Shown: positions 53,002 through 63,445 of the stretch, in pieces
Position numbering within the stretch: the first letter of the stretch is position 1
Layout of the letters: each line of letters opens with the position of its first letter
Notes under the pieces: model-generated
Database searches by the model: none
What the model saw: only the letters and a program-made list of their open reading frames with translations
Told to the model about the DNA's origin: nothing
Assembly: GCA_963697355.1 (NCBI GenBank)
Contig: CAVONV010000003.1
Coordinates: forward strand, 124,001-188,000
Length of the DNA: 64,000 nt
Direction of reading: 5' to 3'
Source of the DNA: CAVONV01 sp963697355
Lineage (GTDB): Bacteria; Acidobacteriota; Vicinamibacteria; Marinacidobacterales; DATDRI01
Translations under genes and position numbers: made by a program

Positions 53002-54543
53002 TCAGTTTGTTGGAACGAGGCGCTTCAACTCCTCGAACCAATTGTGAACGAGATATATCTTCGTCCGGGTGGGCTCGTGTGTTCTTTTCACGACGAGAAG
53101 ACGCTGACCATCCGGTGATACGTCGTAGGAGCGCCCTACCGTGTCAATAAAGTCGGTCTCGAACGCGAGACACGGGGGCTCCCATGAAAGCTCGGGTTGC
53201 AGGGAGACGCGGGTTGAGAACCATTGACTGCCTCGACGATAGAAGAGCTCGCCGCACTCCCAGCACCAGACAGGCTCGATACCTCCGTCAACAGAAACCT
53301 GTCGCACCATCTCTCCGGCAGGAAAAGACCGCAAGAAGACTTCATACCGACCGGTCTCATCTGAAGCGTAGGCAACCCAATGACCGTCGGGGGAAAAGTC
53401 AACACTCCAGACGTTCGAACCCAACTCACCCCGCCACTCCCTATTCTGACCCGCTCCGACGGGTAAGAAATTTGATCTGGAACAATTCTTCAAATTCCGA
53501 GAATACCACCGTGCGACCATCGAGTGACCACGACAAAACAAACGCAAGCCACGGGCTGGAAAACAACTCCTCTTCCGACCCCGGTGCGTCGACTCTCTGC
53601 TTATGAATGCTCCTCTCCTCGTCCTGCCGCCATGAGACATAGGAGATCGTCTTGGCGTCGGGCATCCAGACGGGCCAGCCAGCCTTCCCGGTCGTCGCCA
53701 GCTTCCGTCCTTCCTGACGAGGGATGTCGGAGCATCCAGATGCTGTCGTTGACGTCGGAAACGTGGGCTGCAAGGCTCGTCCCACCTGGGGCAAGGTCGA
53801 TAACGCCGTAGAGACGCTCGGGCACCGGGAAGAACTCGGTTCTCCCTCGGCGGTCAACCCAGGCCAATTTGCCCATGGCACCGTCACCACCGGGCACATA
53901 GGCCAGCAGACCATTCTCTGACAGCGTGACCTGCACTTGACTGAAAAAGGAGTCCATGCCGACCCCGGCGACCACCGTTACCGGGTCGCCTTGAACCTCG
54001 AGTCGCTCTAGATGAACGGTACCGCCAATAGATTGCCCGAACGAGCAAACAACAGGTGCCCGGAGGGGACGTAGCGAGGCGCGTAGCCGGAACTGATAAG
54101 CGTCTTCGTTTTCTGTGTTTCGAGCGAAAACAAGAGGATATTCTTATAGTCACCACTGATACCGCTCTGAAAACCCGTCCCGACTAGAGCCGATTTACCG
54201 TCGGGGAGCACCTGGTGGAATCCTCCTCGGGTCCGCCTTGCGATTTGTCTCGGCGGGCCACCGGCTGCGGGCAATTGCGAGAGTGTGCTCAACTGGTCTT
54301 CCGTGAAGTGAGATCACGTCTGTCCGTGTCCAGTCTGCCCGCACCGGTGTACGGGCGTCGCAAAGCGTTACCGGGGCACCGCCTTGCAGAGACACCTTTT
54401 TCACCTGGCTATCCGTGAGAAACCCCACCCAGTTGCCGTCGGGTGAGAAGAAAGGAAAGATGGCACCCTCAGTGCCCGAAATCGGCTCGACTTCGAAGCT
54501 GTCCAGGGCACGAAGGTAAAGCTGCCTCCCCTCAGCCGGGCTT
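53002..54543 (-). CDS. C-terminal WD40/TolB half of a kinase, cut at the junction and frameshifted
   Basis: About 510 residues remain. Fragments in several frames: RQLYLRALDSFEVEPISGTEG, FFSPDGNWVGFLTD, QLPAAGGPPRQIA, YAPRYVPSGHLLFARSG, DVSPDGQRLLVVKR, ending LVHNWFEELKRLVPTN, the usual end of acidobacterial WD40 kinases. The kinase part should lie above 54,543, but the sequence there is foreign DNA. The stop is one base before the ATG of the TPR kinase, giving the same kinase-kinase order as at 43.5 kb. Confidence 0.75.
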
Positions 54544-54547
54544 CCAA
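54540..54547. other. junction between two unrelated sequence types
   Basis: Minus-strand kinase coding continues up to about 54,543 (PAEGRQLYLRAL) and plus-strand acyl ligase coding starts at about 54,545 (QLSYFGILKAG). Both genes lose an end here. GC content, codon choice and repeat types change at the same place. No insertion sequence, integrase or tRNA is at the point. Confidence 0.85.
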
Positions 54548-57092
54548 TTGTCGTATTTCGGGATTTTGAAAGCGGGCGCGACGGCGATTCCGATCGATCC
54601 GGCGAGCACGATTGATGAAATCGTCAATTTTGCAAAAGCGGGCGAAGCTTCGGCGATCGTTTTATCGCCGAAATTATTGGGTGAAAACCCGGATCTGGCG
54701 GAAAGATTAAAGACCGAAAAGCTTGATTTGCATGTTTGGACGTTTGAAGAAGTTTTTGAACTCCAATCTGAATCCGAAGAAGCGCAGCGCGCTGCTTTGC
54801 TGCCGGACAAAGTCGTCGCAAATTCGGTCGCATCGCTGATTTTCACGAGCGGCACGACCGGAACGCCGAAAGCCGTGATGCTTTCGCACAAAAATTTCAC
54901 AAACATGATCTCGATGCTTTCCAGCGTTTTGGAAATGGACATCACGGACGGAATTTTGTCCGTTTTGCCGATGCATCACACGTTTGAATTTTCCGCGGGA
55001 TTTTTGACGCCGTTTGCAAACGGAACGCAGATCACATATTTCGACGAACTTTCGAGCGAAGAACTCGCCCGCGCGATTGAAAACAATCATGTTACGGGAA
55101 TGATCGGCGTTCCCGCGCTTTGGGAAATGCTGCACCGACGAATCAAAACGCGGCTTCGCGAACGCGGCGATTGGTTTGCCGATCTTGCCGACAACGTTAT
55201 CGAGTTCAACGCCTGGATTCGCGACAATACGCCGTTTAATCTCGGTCCGATCATCTTTTTCCCGATCCATGAAGGCATGGGCGGGCAGATGCGTTATCTG
55301 ATCTCCGGCGGTTCCGCGCTCAGCGAAAAAGTTCAAAAAGACCTTCACGGGCTTGGTTTTACGGTTCTCGAAGGCTACGGTTTGACGGAATCTTCGCCGG
55401 TTCTGACCGTTGCGCGTCCGGGAAACAAATTGCTTCGCGGCAGCGTCGGAAAACCGCTTCCGGGCGTTGAGGTAAAGATCGATAATCCGGACGCAAACGG
55501 AGTCGGCGAGGTTTTTGCACGCGGACAAAATGTAATGCTCGGCTATTTCAACAATGAAGAAGCGACCGAAGCGGTTTTGGATGATCGCTGGCTGAAAACG
55601 GGCGATCTTGGGACGAATTGATGATGACGGAAATCTTTATATCGTCGGACGTTCGAAAGACGTGATTATTGATTCAAACGGGAAGAATATTTATCCCGAT
55701 GAGATCGAAGATATTTACGGAAAGTCTGATTTTGTTAAGGAATTATCGGTCGTCGGTTTGCCCGACCAGGACGGCGGCGAAAAGATCGCGGCGCTTGTCG
55801 TTCCTGATTATGAAAAGGACATCGCGCTTAGCCGAGCGCAGACAAACAAAAAGGTGGAAGAACATTTCCGCGAAGTTTCCGCCGGTTTGTCATTTTTCAA
55901 ACGCGTAAAAGTATTGCATCTGACGCCGTTTGAATTGCCGCGAACGGCGACGCGAAAGGTAAAACGCCCTGAAGTCGTCGAAATGCTCATCGCGCTTGAA
56001 GATAAATCGCGTAAAAAAACAAAGGTCGCGGTCTGAAGCAAAAGGCGATGACAATGTTTTATGGCTTCGAAAAGTCGTCGCAACTGTTGCAAATCAGCCG
56101 CTTTCGGAAGTTTCGCTGGAATCGACGCTTCCTGATCTTGGGTTTGATTCGCTGATGTTTGTCGAACTGCAAGCCGCGGTCGAAGACGCCGGCGGGCGCG
56201 TAATTTCGCCTGACACTTTGAACGAAGTCGAAACCGTCCGCGAACTTGATCGCTGGCGGTTCAGCGCGTTGATAAATCAAAGAAAATCGTCGATGAACCG
56301 CGCACCGAAGACAAAAAAGATGACGAACTTTATATTCCTTCGATCGTTCGGCGCGTAGGGAATTCGCTCGTCGATTTTGCGCAGGAAAAGCTTTACGAAA
56401 ATGTTCTGGAAACAAAGATCGACGGCGAATCAAATGTTCCGGTTCATACAAATTTCATCGTCGCGCCAAATCACACATCGCATCTCGATACCGGTTTGGT
56501 AAAACGCGCACTCGGCAAAGACGCTGCGGAGCAAACGGTCGCGGTCGCGGCGGCGGATTATTGGTTTGATACGAAATACAAACGCGCTTATATGAACAAT
56601 TTCACGACGCTTGTTCCGATCGAACGCACGGGAAGTCTGCGCCAATCTCTGCGCCATGTAACGCAGATTTTGAACGAAGGTTACAACGCGCTGATCTTCC
56701 CCGAAGGCGGACGTCAGGAATCGGGTCAGATCGCGGAATTCAAACCGATCATCGGCTATCTCGCGCTCAACGACAAGATCGGAATCTTGCCGATTTATCT
56801 CTGGGGAACATACGAAGCGTTTCCAAAAGGAATGACCATTCCGCCGCGGACGAGCATCGGCGCCAAGATCGGTGCAAAGGTCGGAAAATTTCTCGAATAC
56901 GACGAACTAGCCGCGATGACCGACGGCGTTCCGCGAACAGAAGCATATCGCCTGGTCGCGGCACGCGTTCAGCACGAGGTCGAAAATTTGCGCGACGGAA
57001 AACGTGATAAATTTGATGTGAAAGCGATTCGAAAGATTTGGAAAGCAGAAAAGCGAAAATCGAGGAAGAAAGAGCCGATTATTGGTGAATGA
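54545..57092 (+). CDS. AMP-binding ligase - ACP - PlsC acyltransferase fusion, 5' end missing
   Basis: About 840 residues remain. Ligase part: LSYFGILKAGATAIPIDPAS, then LIFTSGTTGTPKAVMLSHKN (ATP-binding P-loop), YLISGGSALS, LEGYGLTESSPV and WLKTGDLG. After a one-base insertion in GGG near 55,612: RIDDDGNLYIVGRSKDVII. An ACP follows with the pantetheine Ser in LGFDSLMFVEL. Then a PlsC domain with NHTSHLD (HxxxxD) and FPEGGRQ. Should charge a fatty acid to its own ACP and pass it to a glycerolipid acceptor. About 100 N-terminal ligase residues are lost at the junction. Confidence 0.85.
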
Positions 57093-57446
57093 GACCAAAT
57101 ACCGAACCCAGAAGTTACGATTCGGTTTGGACAATGTGATCTAAAAGTTAAGGTCATCGAAGATGACAAGTAGCCCCGCTTCGCCGCCCAGCGAGAATCG
57201 CTGGGACACGTTTGGTTACGAAATCCGTCGCTGAAGGCGACGAACAAATTGACCGAATGTTCGTCGCCTTCAGCGACGGATTCCTAATTTTGATTTACCC
57301 AGCGATTCTCGCTGGGCTTTAATGTTGGTCGCCGTTGGCGACAAATGCATTCGAATCCAATATTTTATCGGGAAGTTTGAATGTTTGACGGACGAATTTT
57401 GGCTATTATTGTTGACTTTGAAACGGTCTGTAATTACATTGTAATT
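57093..57446. other. 354-base region with nested inverted repeats
   Basis: Between the fusion gene and mazE. Holds two perfect inverted repeats, one inside the other (57,186-57,317), followed by a smaller GTCGCCGTTGGCGAC hairpin (about 57,329). The part just before mazE carries a TA operator. Confidence 0.6.
57186..57317. repeat. nested cruciform: 20-bp outer and 24-bp inner arms
   Basis: Outer arms 57,186-57,205 and 57,298-57,317 (GCCCAGCGAGAATCGCTGGG and its exact complement). Inner arms 57,222-57,245 and 57,259-57,282, 24 bases, exact. The words SPSATD-like GTCGCTGAAGGCGAC recur. It has the look of a mobile hairpin family of the right-hand genome. Confidence 0.85.
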
Positions 57447-57447
57447 A
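57431..57447 (+). promoter_or_regulatory. perfect palindrome before mazE (operator)
   Basis: TAATTAC-ATT-GTAATTA, 7-base arms with a 3-base spacer. The last base is the A of the mazE ATG. MazE-type antitoxins usually bind such a site. The same layout, palindrome ending at the start codon, is seen at the Phd antitoxin of the other genome. Confidence 0.75.
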
Positions 57448-57698
57448 TGAAAACGAATATCGTTACAATCGGAAATTCCCAGGGAATCAGAATTCCAAAG
57501 ATTTTGCTTGAACAAAGTAAATTGAGCGGCGAGGTTGAACTCGAGGTTAAAGGCGACACGATTGTAATACTTCCGGCTCGAAAACCACGCGAAAATTGGG
57601 ATGGGGAATTTCAGGACGCATTATCGGAAACTGGCGAACACGAAGTAATCGGCGGCAATGTGCAAAATGATTTCGATGAGGAAGAATGGGAATGGTAG
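57447..57698 (+). CDS. mazE: MazE-type (AbrB fold) antitoxin
   Basis: 83 residues from ATG 57,447 (MKTNIVTIGNSQGIRIPKIL). SpoVT/AbrB fold is clear: IGNSQGIRIPKILLEQSKLSGEVELEVKGDTIVI. The acidic C-terminal tail (DFDEEEWEW) should block the toxin. Its last codons overlap the mazF start. Confidence 0.9.
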   Translation: MKTNIVTIGNSQGIRIPKILLEQSKLSGEVELEVKGDTIVILPARKPRENWDGEFQDALSETGEHEVIGGNVQNDFDEEEWEW

Positions 57699-58012
57699 GC
57701 CGTTTTGATGTTTTTCTTGTGAATCTTGATCCGACGGTTGGCGTTGAAATTCAAAAACGCAGACCTTGTTTAATAGTCTCGCCCGACGAAATGAATCGAA
57801 ACATCAAAACCGCGATCATTGCTCCAATGACGACCAAATCGCGAAATTTCCCAACAAGAATTGCCTGCGAATTTGATGGGAAAAGTGGATTTATTGTGCT
57901 CGATCAAATTCGAACGGTCGATAAAATTCGCTTGATAAGAAAACTCGGTGAAATTGGAGAGGAAACTCAGATTGAAGTTTTGGCGAAATTGAGAGAAACT
58001 TTTGCTAAATAA
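57686..58012 (+). CDS. mazF: MazF-type mRNA interferase toxin
   Basis: 108 residues. ATG 57,686 or 57,692. PemK/MazF fold: GRFDVFLVNLDPTVGVEIQKRRPCLIVSPDEMN, TAIIAPMTTKSRNFPTRI, FIVLDQIRTVDKIRLI. The Arg in KRRPCLIV and the Thr in IIAPMTT are the typical active-site region. Cleaves mRNA in the family; paired with MazE. Confidence 0.92.
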   Translation: MGMVGRFDVFLVNLDPTVGVEIQKRRPCLIVSPDEMNRNIKTAIIAPMTTKSRNFPTRIACEFDGKSGFIVLDQIRTVDKIRLIRKLGEIGEETQIEVLAKLRETFAK

Positions 58013-58121
58013 AGGTTAATTTATCGAGCAAGAAAGGAACGAAATAAAATTCGAGAAAATTGTAGAGTCCTGTTTTTTGCCGCTGGCGGCATAAGCGTTG
58101 AAGTGGAGTCAAGTGAAATTT

Positions 58122-58526
58122 ATGAAAGTGGTTGCGCTGATTTTCTCTCTTGTGTTTCTCTTTCAAACGGTATCACCTTGCACGATTGCGATTTGGAGCA
58201 TAAAGACGGATTTGCTAGCGGGAAAAGTCGTTGACGAATACGGTCGAGAAATTCCAAACGCGGCAATTCAAATTTATCGGGTCAAGAATGATAAAACCGA
58301 GATTATTGCAGAACTTGCCGGAGATGAATTCGGTAGGTTTGAAATCAAAGGCATTGCGCCCGGCTGATACATGTTGAAAGCAAACGCCAAGTATTTCACC
58401 TATAGTTACGCCAGTTTGAAATTGCAAAAATCGTCGGGTGGAAAAGCTACGAAAGAAATCTCGATAATGCTTGTTCCGGAAGGAGCATGTAACGGAAAGA
58501 TTGAAATGAAGAAGTTTTCAATTTGA
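58122..58526 (+). pseudogene. secreted carboxypeptidase-regulatory-like (CNA-B) protein with an in-frame stop
   Basis: 134 codons. Start ATG 58,122 with a signal peptide (VVALIFSLVFLFQTVSPC). A carboxypeptidase-regulatory-like domain is visible: LLAGKVVDEYGREIPNAAIQIYR, DEFGRFEIKGIAPG. At 58,365-58,367 TGA interrupts, after which the same frame continues in family style (YMLKANAKYF) to TGA 58,524-58,526. One base substitution would restore the codon, as PGTY or PGWY is usual here. Either a sequencing error or recent loss. Confidence 0.6.
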
Positions 58527-58567
58527 AACTCCGATTAGAACTTAAATCAATTGTGAACCTTTAGAAA

Positions 58568-59329
58568 ATGCCAACAGCAATCACACGAGCCCTAAGTTCT
58601 TCAATTACCAATTGCGAACTCACACATTTAGAGCGCACGCCGATCGATTTAGAACTCGCCAGGATTCAGCATCGACAATACGAATCAGCATTAAAAGCCA
58701 TCGGGTGCGACGTGATCTCGCTGCCGGAACTGCAGGATTTACCGGATTCGGTTTTTGTCGAAGATGCGGCGGTGATTTTTGACGAAGTTGCGATCATAAC
58801 AAATCCCGGAGTTAATTCTCGCACACCTGAAATTGAATCGATTGCGAATGTACTTGGTGAATTCCGCGAGCTTATTCATATCAAAGCGCCCGCGACCGTT
58901 GATGGCGGTGATGTCCTGGTGGTAGAAAAAACGGTCTATGTCGGAACGGGCGGCCGAACGAATCGCGCGGCGATTGAGCAGATGCAGCAACACTTGAGAG
59001 CTTTCGGATATACAGTGATCGGCGTTGAAATTACAGGCTGTTTACATTTGAAATCGGCGGTTACGGCGGTTTCTCCCAATACTTTACTAATTAATTCAAA
59101 ATGGGTCGGCGGAGACAACTTTGAAGGGTTGAATTTTATCGAAGTTGATGGTGATGAGCCGTTTGCGGCGAACGGGCTTTTGATCGGCGAGACCGTAATT
59201 TATCCGACAGAGTTTCCAAAAACGCGCAAAAAGCTTGAAGACGGCGGAATAAATTTGAAGTTGGTTAACGCCGGCGAACTCGCAAAGGCTGAGGGTGCAG
59301 TTACCTGCTGCAGCTTGATCTTAAACTGA
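58568..59329 (+). CDS. dimethylarginine dimethylaminohydrolase-like amidinotransferase-family enzyme
   Basis: 253 residues from ATG 58,568. Guanidino-group hydrolase: LPDSVFVEDAAVIF with active-site Glu/Asp, DGGDVLVV, YVGTGGRTN, catalytic His in GCLHLKSAV and catalytic Cys in AVTCCSLIL near the end. Substrate could be dimethylarginine or arginine-like compounds. Uninterrupted, the cleanest gene of the right part. Confidence 0.87.
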   Translation: MPTAITRALSSSITNCELTHLERTPIDLELARIQHRQYESALKAIGCDVISLPELQDLPDSVFVEDAAVIFDEVAIITNPGVNSRTPEIESIANVLGEFRELIHIKAPATVDGGDVLVVEKTVYVGTGGRTNRAAIEQMQQHLRAFGYTVIGVEITGCLHLKSAVTAVSPNTLLINSKWVGGDNFEGLNFIEVDGDEPFAANGLLIGETVIYPTEFPKTRKKLEDGGINLKLVNAGELAKAEGAVTCCSLILN

Positions 59330-59432
59330 GTGAATATTGACGTTTTGAAACCCGCAAGACAGGTTTTCTCGTAAATACATCTAACTATCTTTAACCTAAA
59401 ATCCAAGTTTGGATAAAAATCCCTAAATAATT

Positions 59433-62271
59433 ATGAAATTAAGAAATATCATTGGTCTTTTTGTTATTTGCCTGTCATTTTTAATCGTTTCTGTTTCCGC
59501 ACAAACAACTCCTTCGAAAGCGACTTTCAAGGTCGATTTCGAAAAATTTACTTTGCCGAATGGTCTGGATGTGATCTTTCACGTTGATCGCAGTGATCCG
59601 GTTGTTGCGGTCAATTTGACGGCGCATGTCGGTTCGGCCCGTGAAAAAGCCGGGCGAACCGGATTTGCACATCTTTTTGAGCATCTTTTGTTTCTTGAAT
59701 CGGAAAATCTTGGCAAAGGCGGGCTTGATAAAATGACTGCGCGGATCGGCGGTTCGGGGGCGAATGGTTCGACTTCGCGCGATCGGACAAATTATCTGCA
59801 AACCGTGCCGAAAGATGCGCTTGAAAAAATGATCTGGGCGGAAGCGGACAAACTCGGTTGGTTTATCAATACTGTAACCGATGATGTTCTTGGCGAAGGA
59901 AAAACAGGTCGTAAAAAACGAAAAACGGCAGAGTTACGATAACAATCCTTACGGTCACACATCGTATGTGATCGATAAAAATCTTTATCCGGAAGATCAT
60001 CCGTACAATTGGCAAGTGATCGGTTCGCTTGAAGATCTAGACCGCGCAACGCTTGCCGACGTAAAGGAATTTTTCCGCCGTTGGTATGTTCCGAATAATG
60101 TAACGCTGACGATCGCGGGCGATTTTGATACGGTTCAGGCGAAAAAATGGGTTGAAAAATATTTCAGCGAGATCAAACGCGGCGAAGACGTAAAGGCGCT
60201 TTGCCGAAACAAGCGGGAGAAGTAAAAGAAACGGTCAAGCTTTACTCACGAAGACAATTTTGCGCGTTTACCGGAATTGACCATGGCCTGGCCGACGGTT
60301 GAACAGTTTCATCCGGATTCTTACGCGCTCGATGTTTTGGCAAATTATTTGTCGCAGGGCAAAAAAGCACCGTTTTATCAGGTTTTGGTTGAAGATAAAA
60401 AACTTGCGCCAAACGTTAGAATTTCAAATGACACGTCGGAACTTGCCGGACAATTTGAATTATCCGTTCGCGCTTTTCAGGACAAGGACCTCGATGAAGT
60501 CGCGAAAGCGATCACTGAAGCGTTTGCAAAATTTGAAAAAGAAGGCATTTCTGAAAAAGATTTATCTCGGATCAAAGCCGGTCAGGAAACGCAGTTTTAC
60601 AATTCGCTTTCAAGCGTTTTGGGCAAAAGCGCGCAGCTTGCGCAATGCAATTATTTGACAGGCGATCCGGGCTGCGTCGAAAAAGATATTAAAAATATTC
60701 TCGCCGTTACGACTGCGGACGTGAAACGGGTTTACGAAAAATATATTAAAGGCAAAAATTATGTGGCGACGAGTTTTGTGCCGAAAGGGAAACCGGAACT
60801 TGCCTTGAAAGGTTCAAAAAAAGCGGAAGTTGTTGAAGAAAAGATAGTTGCGGGCGCGGAAGCAGAAGTTGATCCGACGAAAAAGGCGAAATATGAAAAA
60901 ACACCTTCGAGTTTTGACCGTGCGATCGAACCGCCTTACGGCAAGGCGCCGGAAGTTAAAATTCCGGCGATCTGGGAAAGCAAATTATCAAACGGTTTGC
61001 GCGTTTACGGCATTGAAAACACGGAAGTTCCGCTTGTTCAATTTGAGATCGTCATCGATGGCGGTCTGCTTTTGGAAGACATAAATAAGGTCGGCGTTGC
61101 AAATCTGATGGCGCGGATGATGACGCAGGGAACGCGAAATAAGACTCCGCAGGAACTTGAAGAAGCGATTCAGCAGCTTGGCGCGTCGATCAATGTTTTT
61201 GCCGGAACGCGAAGACATTCGGATCGTTGTAAACACTTTGGCGAGAAATTATCGAGCCGACTCTCGCTCTGGTCGAAGAAATTTTGCTCGAACCGCGTTG
61301 GGATGCAAAGGAATTCGATCTCGTCAAACAAAGCACGATCAGCCAAATTCGCCAGCAGGAAGCGAATCCGAATGCGATCGCGCACAATAATTACAACGAA
61401 TTGATCTACGGAAAAGACAATATTCGTTCGCGAAATATTGTTAGGAACGGTTGAATCGGTAAATGCAATTTCGATTGATGATCTTAAAGCATTTTATGCA
61501 AAAGAATTTTTCACCCTCAGTTGCGCGAATGCATGTTGTCGGTGCTTTGGATAAAGAAGCTATTACGAAACCTTTGGATGCGATCTCAACAAAAATTGGA
61601 AAGCGAAAAAGGTCGAAATTCCCGAATATGAAACGCCGAAACGCTCCGACAAAATCGAAGATTTATTTTTACGATGTGCCGGACGCGAAACAGTCGGTTA
61701 TCCGATTTGGTTATCCGGCGCTGGCGCAAACCGACAAAGATTTTTATCCCGCAACGATGATGAATTACATCCTCGGCGGCGGCGGTTTTGCTTCGCAATT
61801 GACGCAGCAGCTTCGTGAAGGAAAAGGTTACACATACGGAATTCGGCTCCGGTTTTGAGGAACAACAGTCGCCCGGCGCTTTCACGATCGCCAGCGGCGT
61901 TCGAACAAATGTAACGCTGGAATCAGCCCAGCTGGTCAAAGAAATTTTGGAAAATTACGGTAAAAATTATCCGCAGCAAGATTTGGAAACGACCAAAGGT
62001 TTTCTGATCAAAAGCAACGCACGGGCGTTTGAAACTGCATTCGCAAAACTGAATATGCTCGACAATATCAGCAGTTACGGCTGGAAATACGATTATGTGA
62101 AAGATCGCGAATAGATCGTCAAAGCGATGACCGTCGAACACATAAAGGAACTTTCGAGTAAATATCTTGAATCCGGATAAAATGATCTGGCTCTTTGTCG
62201 GCGATGCGAAAACTCAGTTGCCGCGTTTGAAGGAACTCGGGTTTGGCGATCCGGTGTTGTTGAATAAATAG
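59433..62271 (+). CDS. M16 family zinc metallopeptidase (two M16 domains), multiply frameshifted
   Basis: About 940 residues when repaired. Signal peptide (IIGLFVICLSFLIVSVSAQ). First domain with inverted zinc motif HLFEHLLF (HxxEH) and LGKGGLDKMTARIGGSG. Second domain starts at about 60,970 (GLRVYGIENTEVPLVQFEIVI) and lacks the HxxEH motif, as normal. Shifts near 59,910, 60,200, 60,250, 61,220, 61,440, 61,600 and 61,850; several are inserted bases. At 62,112 a TAG replaces a likely CAG. Ends LGFGDPVLLNK at 62,271. Confidence 0.82.
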
Positions 62272-62279
62272 AAAAGAAA

Positions 62280-62390
62280 TTTACGCAAAGCCGCGAAGCC
62301 GCAAGGACGCAAAGAATTTTAATTGTTTGAATTGTATTTGTTAAGTCTTCCATTCTTGCGACTTTGCGTCATAGCGCCTTTGCGTTAAAT
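62280..62390. repeat. inverted ACGCAAAG iterons
   Basis: Left: TTTACGCAAAGCCGCGAAGCCGC plus GACGCAAAG. Right, reverse complement: TTTAACGCAAAGGCGCTATGACGCAAAGTCGCAAG. Both are built from 8-9 base ACGCAAAG or CGCAAGG words. Lies between the M16 and epimerase genes. May be a mobile repeat or a terminator. Confidence 0.65.
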
Positions 62391-62397
62391 TGAATCA

Positions 62398-63414
62398 ATG
62401 GCAAAAAAAGCTGAAAAGAAAATTTTAATTACCGGCGGAACCGGTTTTTTGGGAACGCATCTTGTCCGCAAGTTTCTGGACAACGGCGAAAAGAATCTCC
62501 GTGTGATGGCTTCGTCAGTGTCCCGGAATGGATGACGGATGCGGGCGTTGAACCGTTTGCGGGTTCGGTTACGAAAAAGGAAGATGTTGCGAGCAGCGAC
62601 GAAAAATTGCGAGGCGATCTATCATCTCGCCGGGAAAGGTTTCATTTGCGTACGACGGCGCGGCGCAGATGAATAAGATTCACGTCGAAGGAACGCGGCT
62701 TTTATGCGAAGCGGCGAAGGAAAATGGCGTTAAGAATTTTATTTTGGCTTCTTCTTCCGGCACGCGCGCGATCACAAAAGATGGCGAAATTACTGATGAA
62801 ACTTATCCGCAGCCGGTCGATATTTTGATGAAATGGGCTTATTACGCGTCGAAATATTATCAGGAAAAAACTGCTCTTGGAATTTTTAAGGACGAAGGCG
62901 AACGTCTTGTGATCTTAAATCCGTCATTGCTTTTGGGAAGCGGCGATGAACGCTTGAGTTCGACAAAAGTTGTTCTGGATTTTATGGCGAAAAAATTGCC
63001 GATTACGCCGACCGGCGGATTGAATTTTGTCGATGCACGCGATGCGGCGACGGCGTTTATGAATGCGCTGGACAAGGGAAGACATCAGGAGAGATATCTT
63101 CTCGGCGCGGTAAATTGGACGGTAAAAGATTTTTTTGCACGGCTCGAAAGACTTTCCGGCGTTTCTGCGCCGATGTTCAGCGTTCCGAAAAGGGTCGCGA
63201 TTGCCGGTTCAAATATGATTGAGTCGCTTTATAAAAATTGGAATCAACCTGCGCCGTTTGAAGCGTCCGAGGTCGAAATGGGAGAGTATTTCTGGTATTT
63301 CGATTCGGATAAGGCCGTTCAAGAACTGGGATTTACAACGCGCGATCCACAGGAAACATTGCAGGATACGATCAACTATTTCGCGGAAATTTTCTCGGTG
63401 AAGGCGTTTTCTAA
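62398..63414 (+). CDS. NAD(P)-dependent epimerase/dehydratase (dihydroflavonol reductase-like), frameshifted
   Basis: About 335 residues when repaired. Start ATG 62,398 (MAKKAEKKILITGGTGFLGT), Rossmann GGTGFLG. Frames change between 62,500 and 62,660. Later: NKIHVEGTRLLCEAAKENGV, ILASSSGT, KWAYYASKYYQEK (YxxxK), LNPSLLLGSGD and GLNFVDARDAA. The frame left uncorrected runs to 63,616 through a hairpin and across the opposite gene; another frame gives NFLGEGVF and TAA at 63,412-63,414, just before the hairpin, so this end is preferred. Substrate unknown. Confidence 0.78.
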
Positions 63415-63415
63415 A

Positions 63416-63442
63416 GTATCGCCGGCAGGATGCCGGCGATAC
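63416..63442. terminator. 12-bp perfect hairpin between convergent genes
   Basis: GTATCGCCGGCA-GGA-TGCCGGCGATAC, with no mismatch. Lies between the epimerase end and the amidase end. No long T-run follows on either side. Acts probably as a shared terminator. Confidence 0.65.
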
Positions 63443-63445
63443 GAT

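Noticed and set aside
58365..58367. TGA read as selenocysteine
   Set aside because: No SECIS-like hairpin seen, and homologous domains have ordinary residues here.
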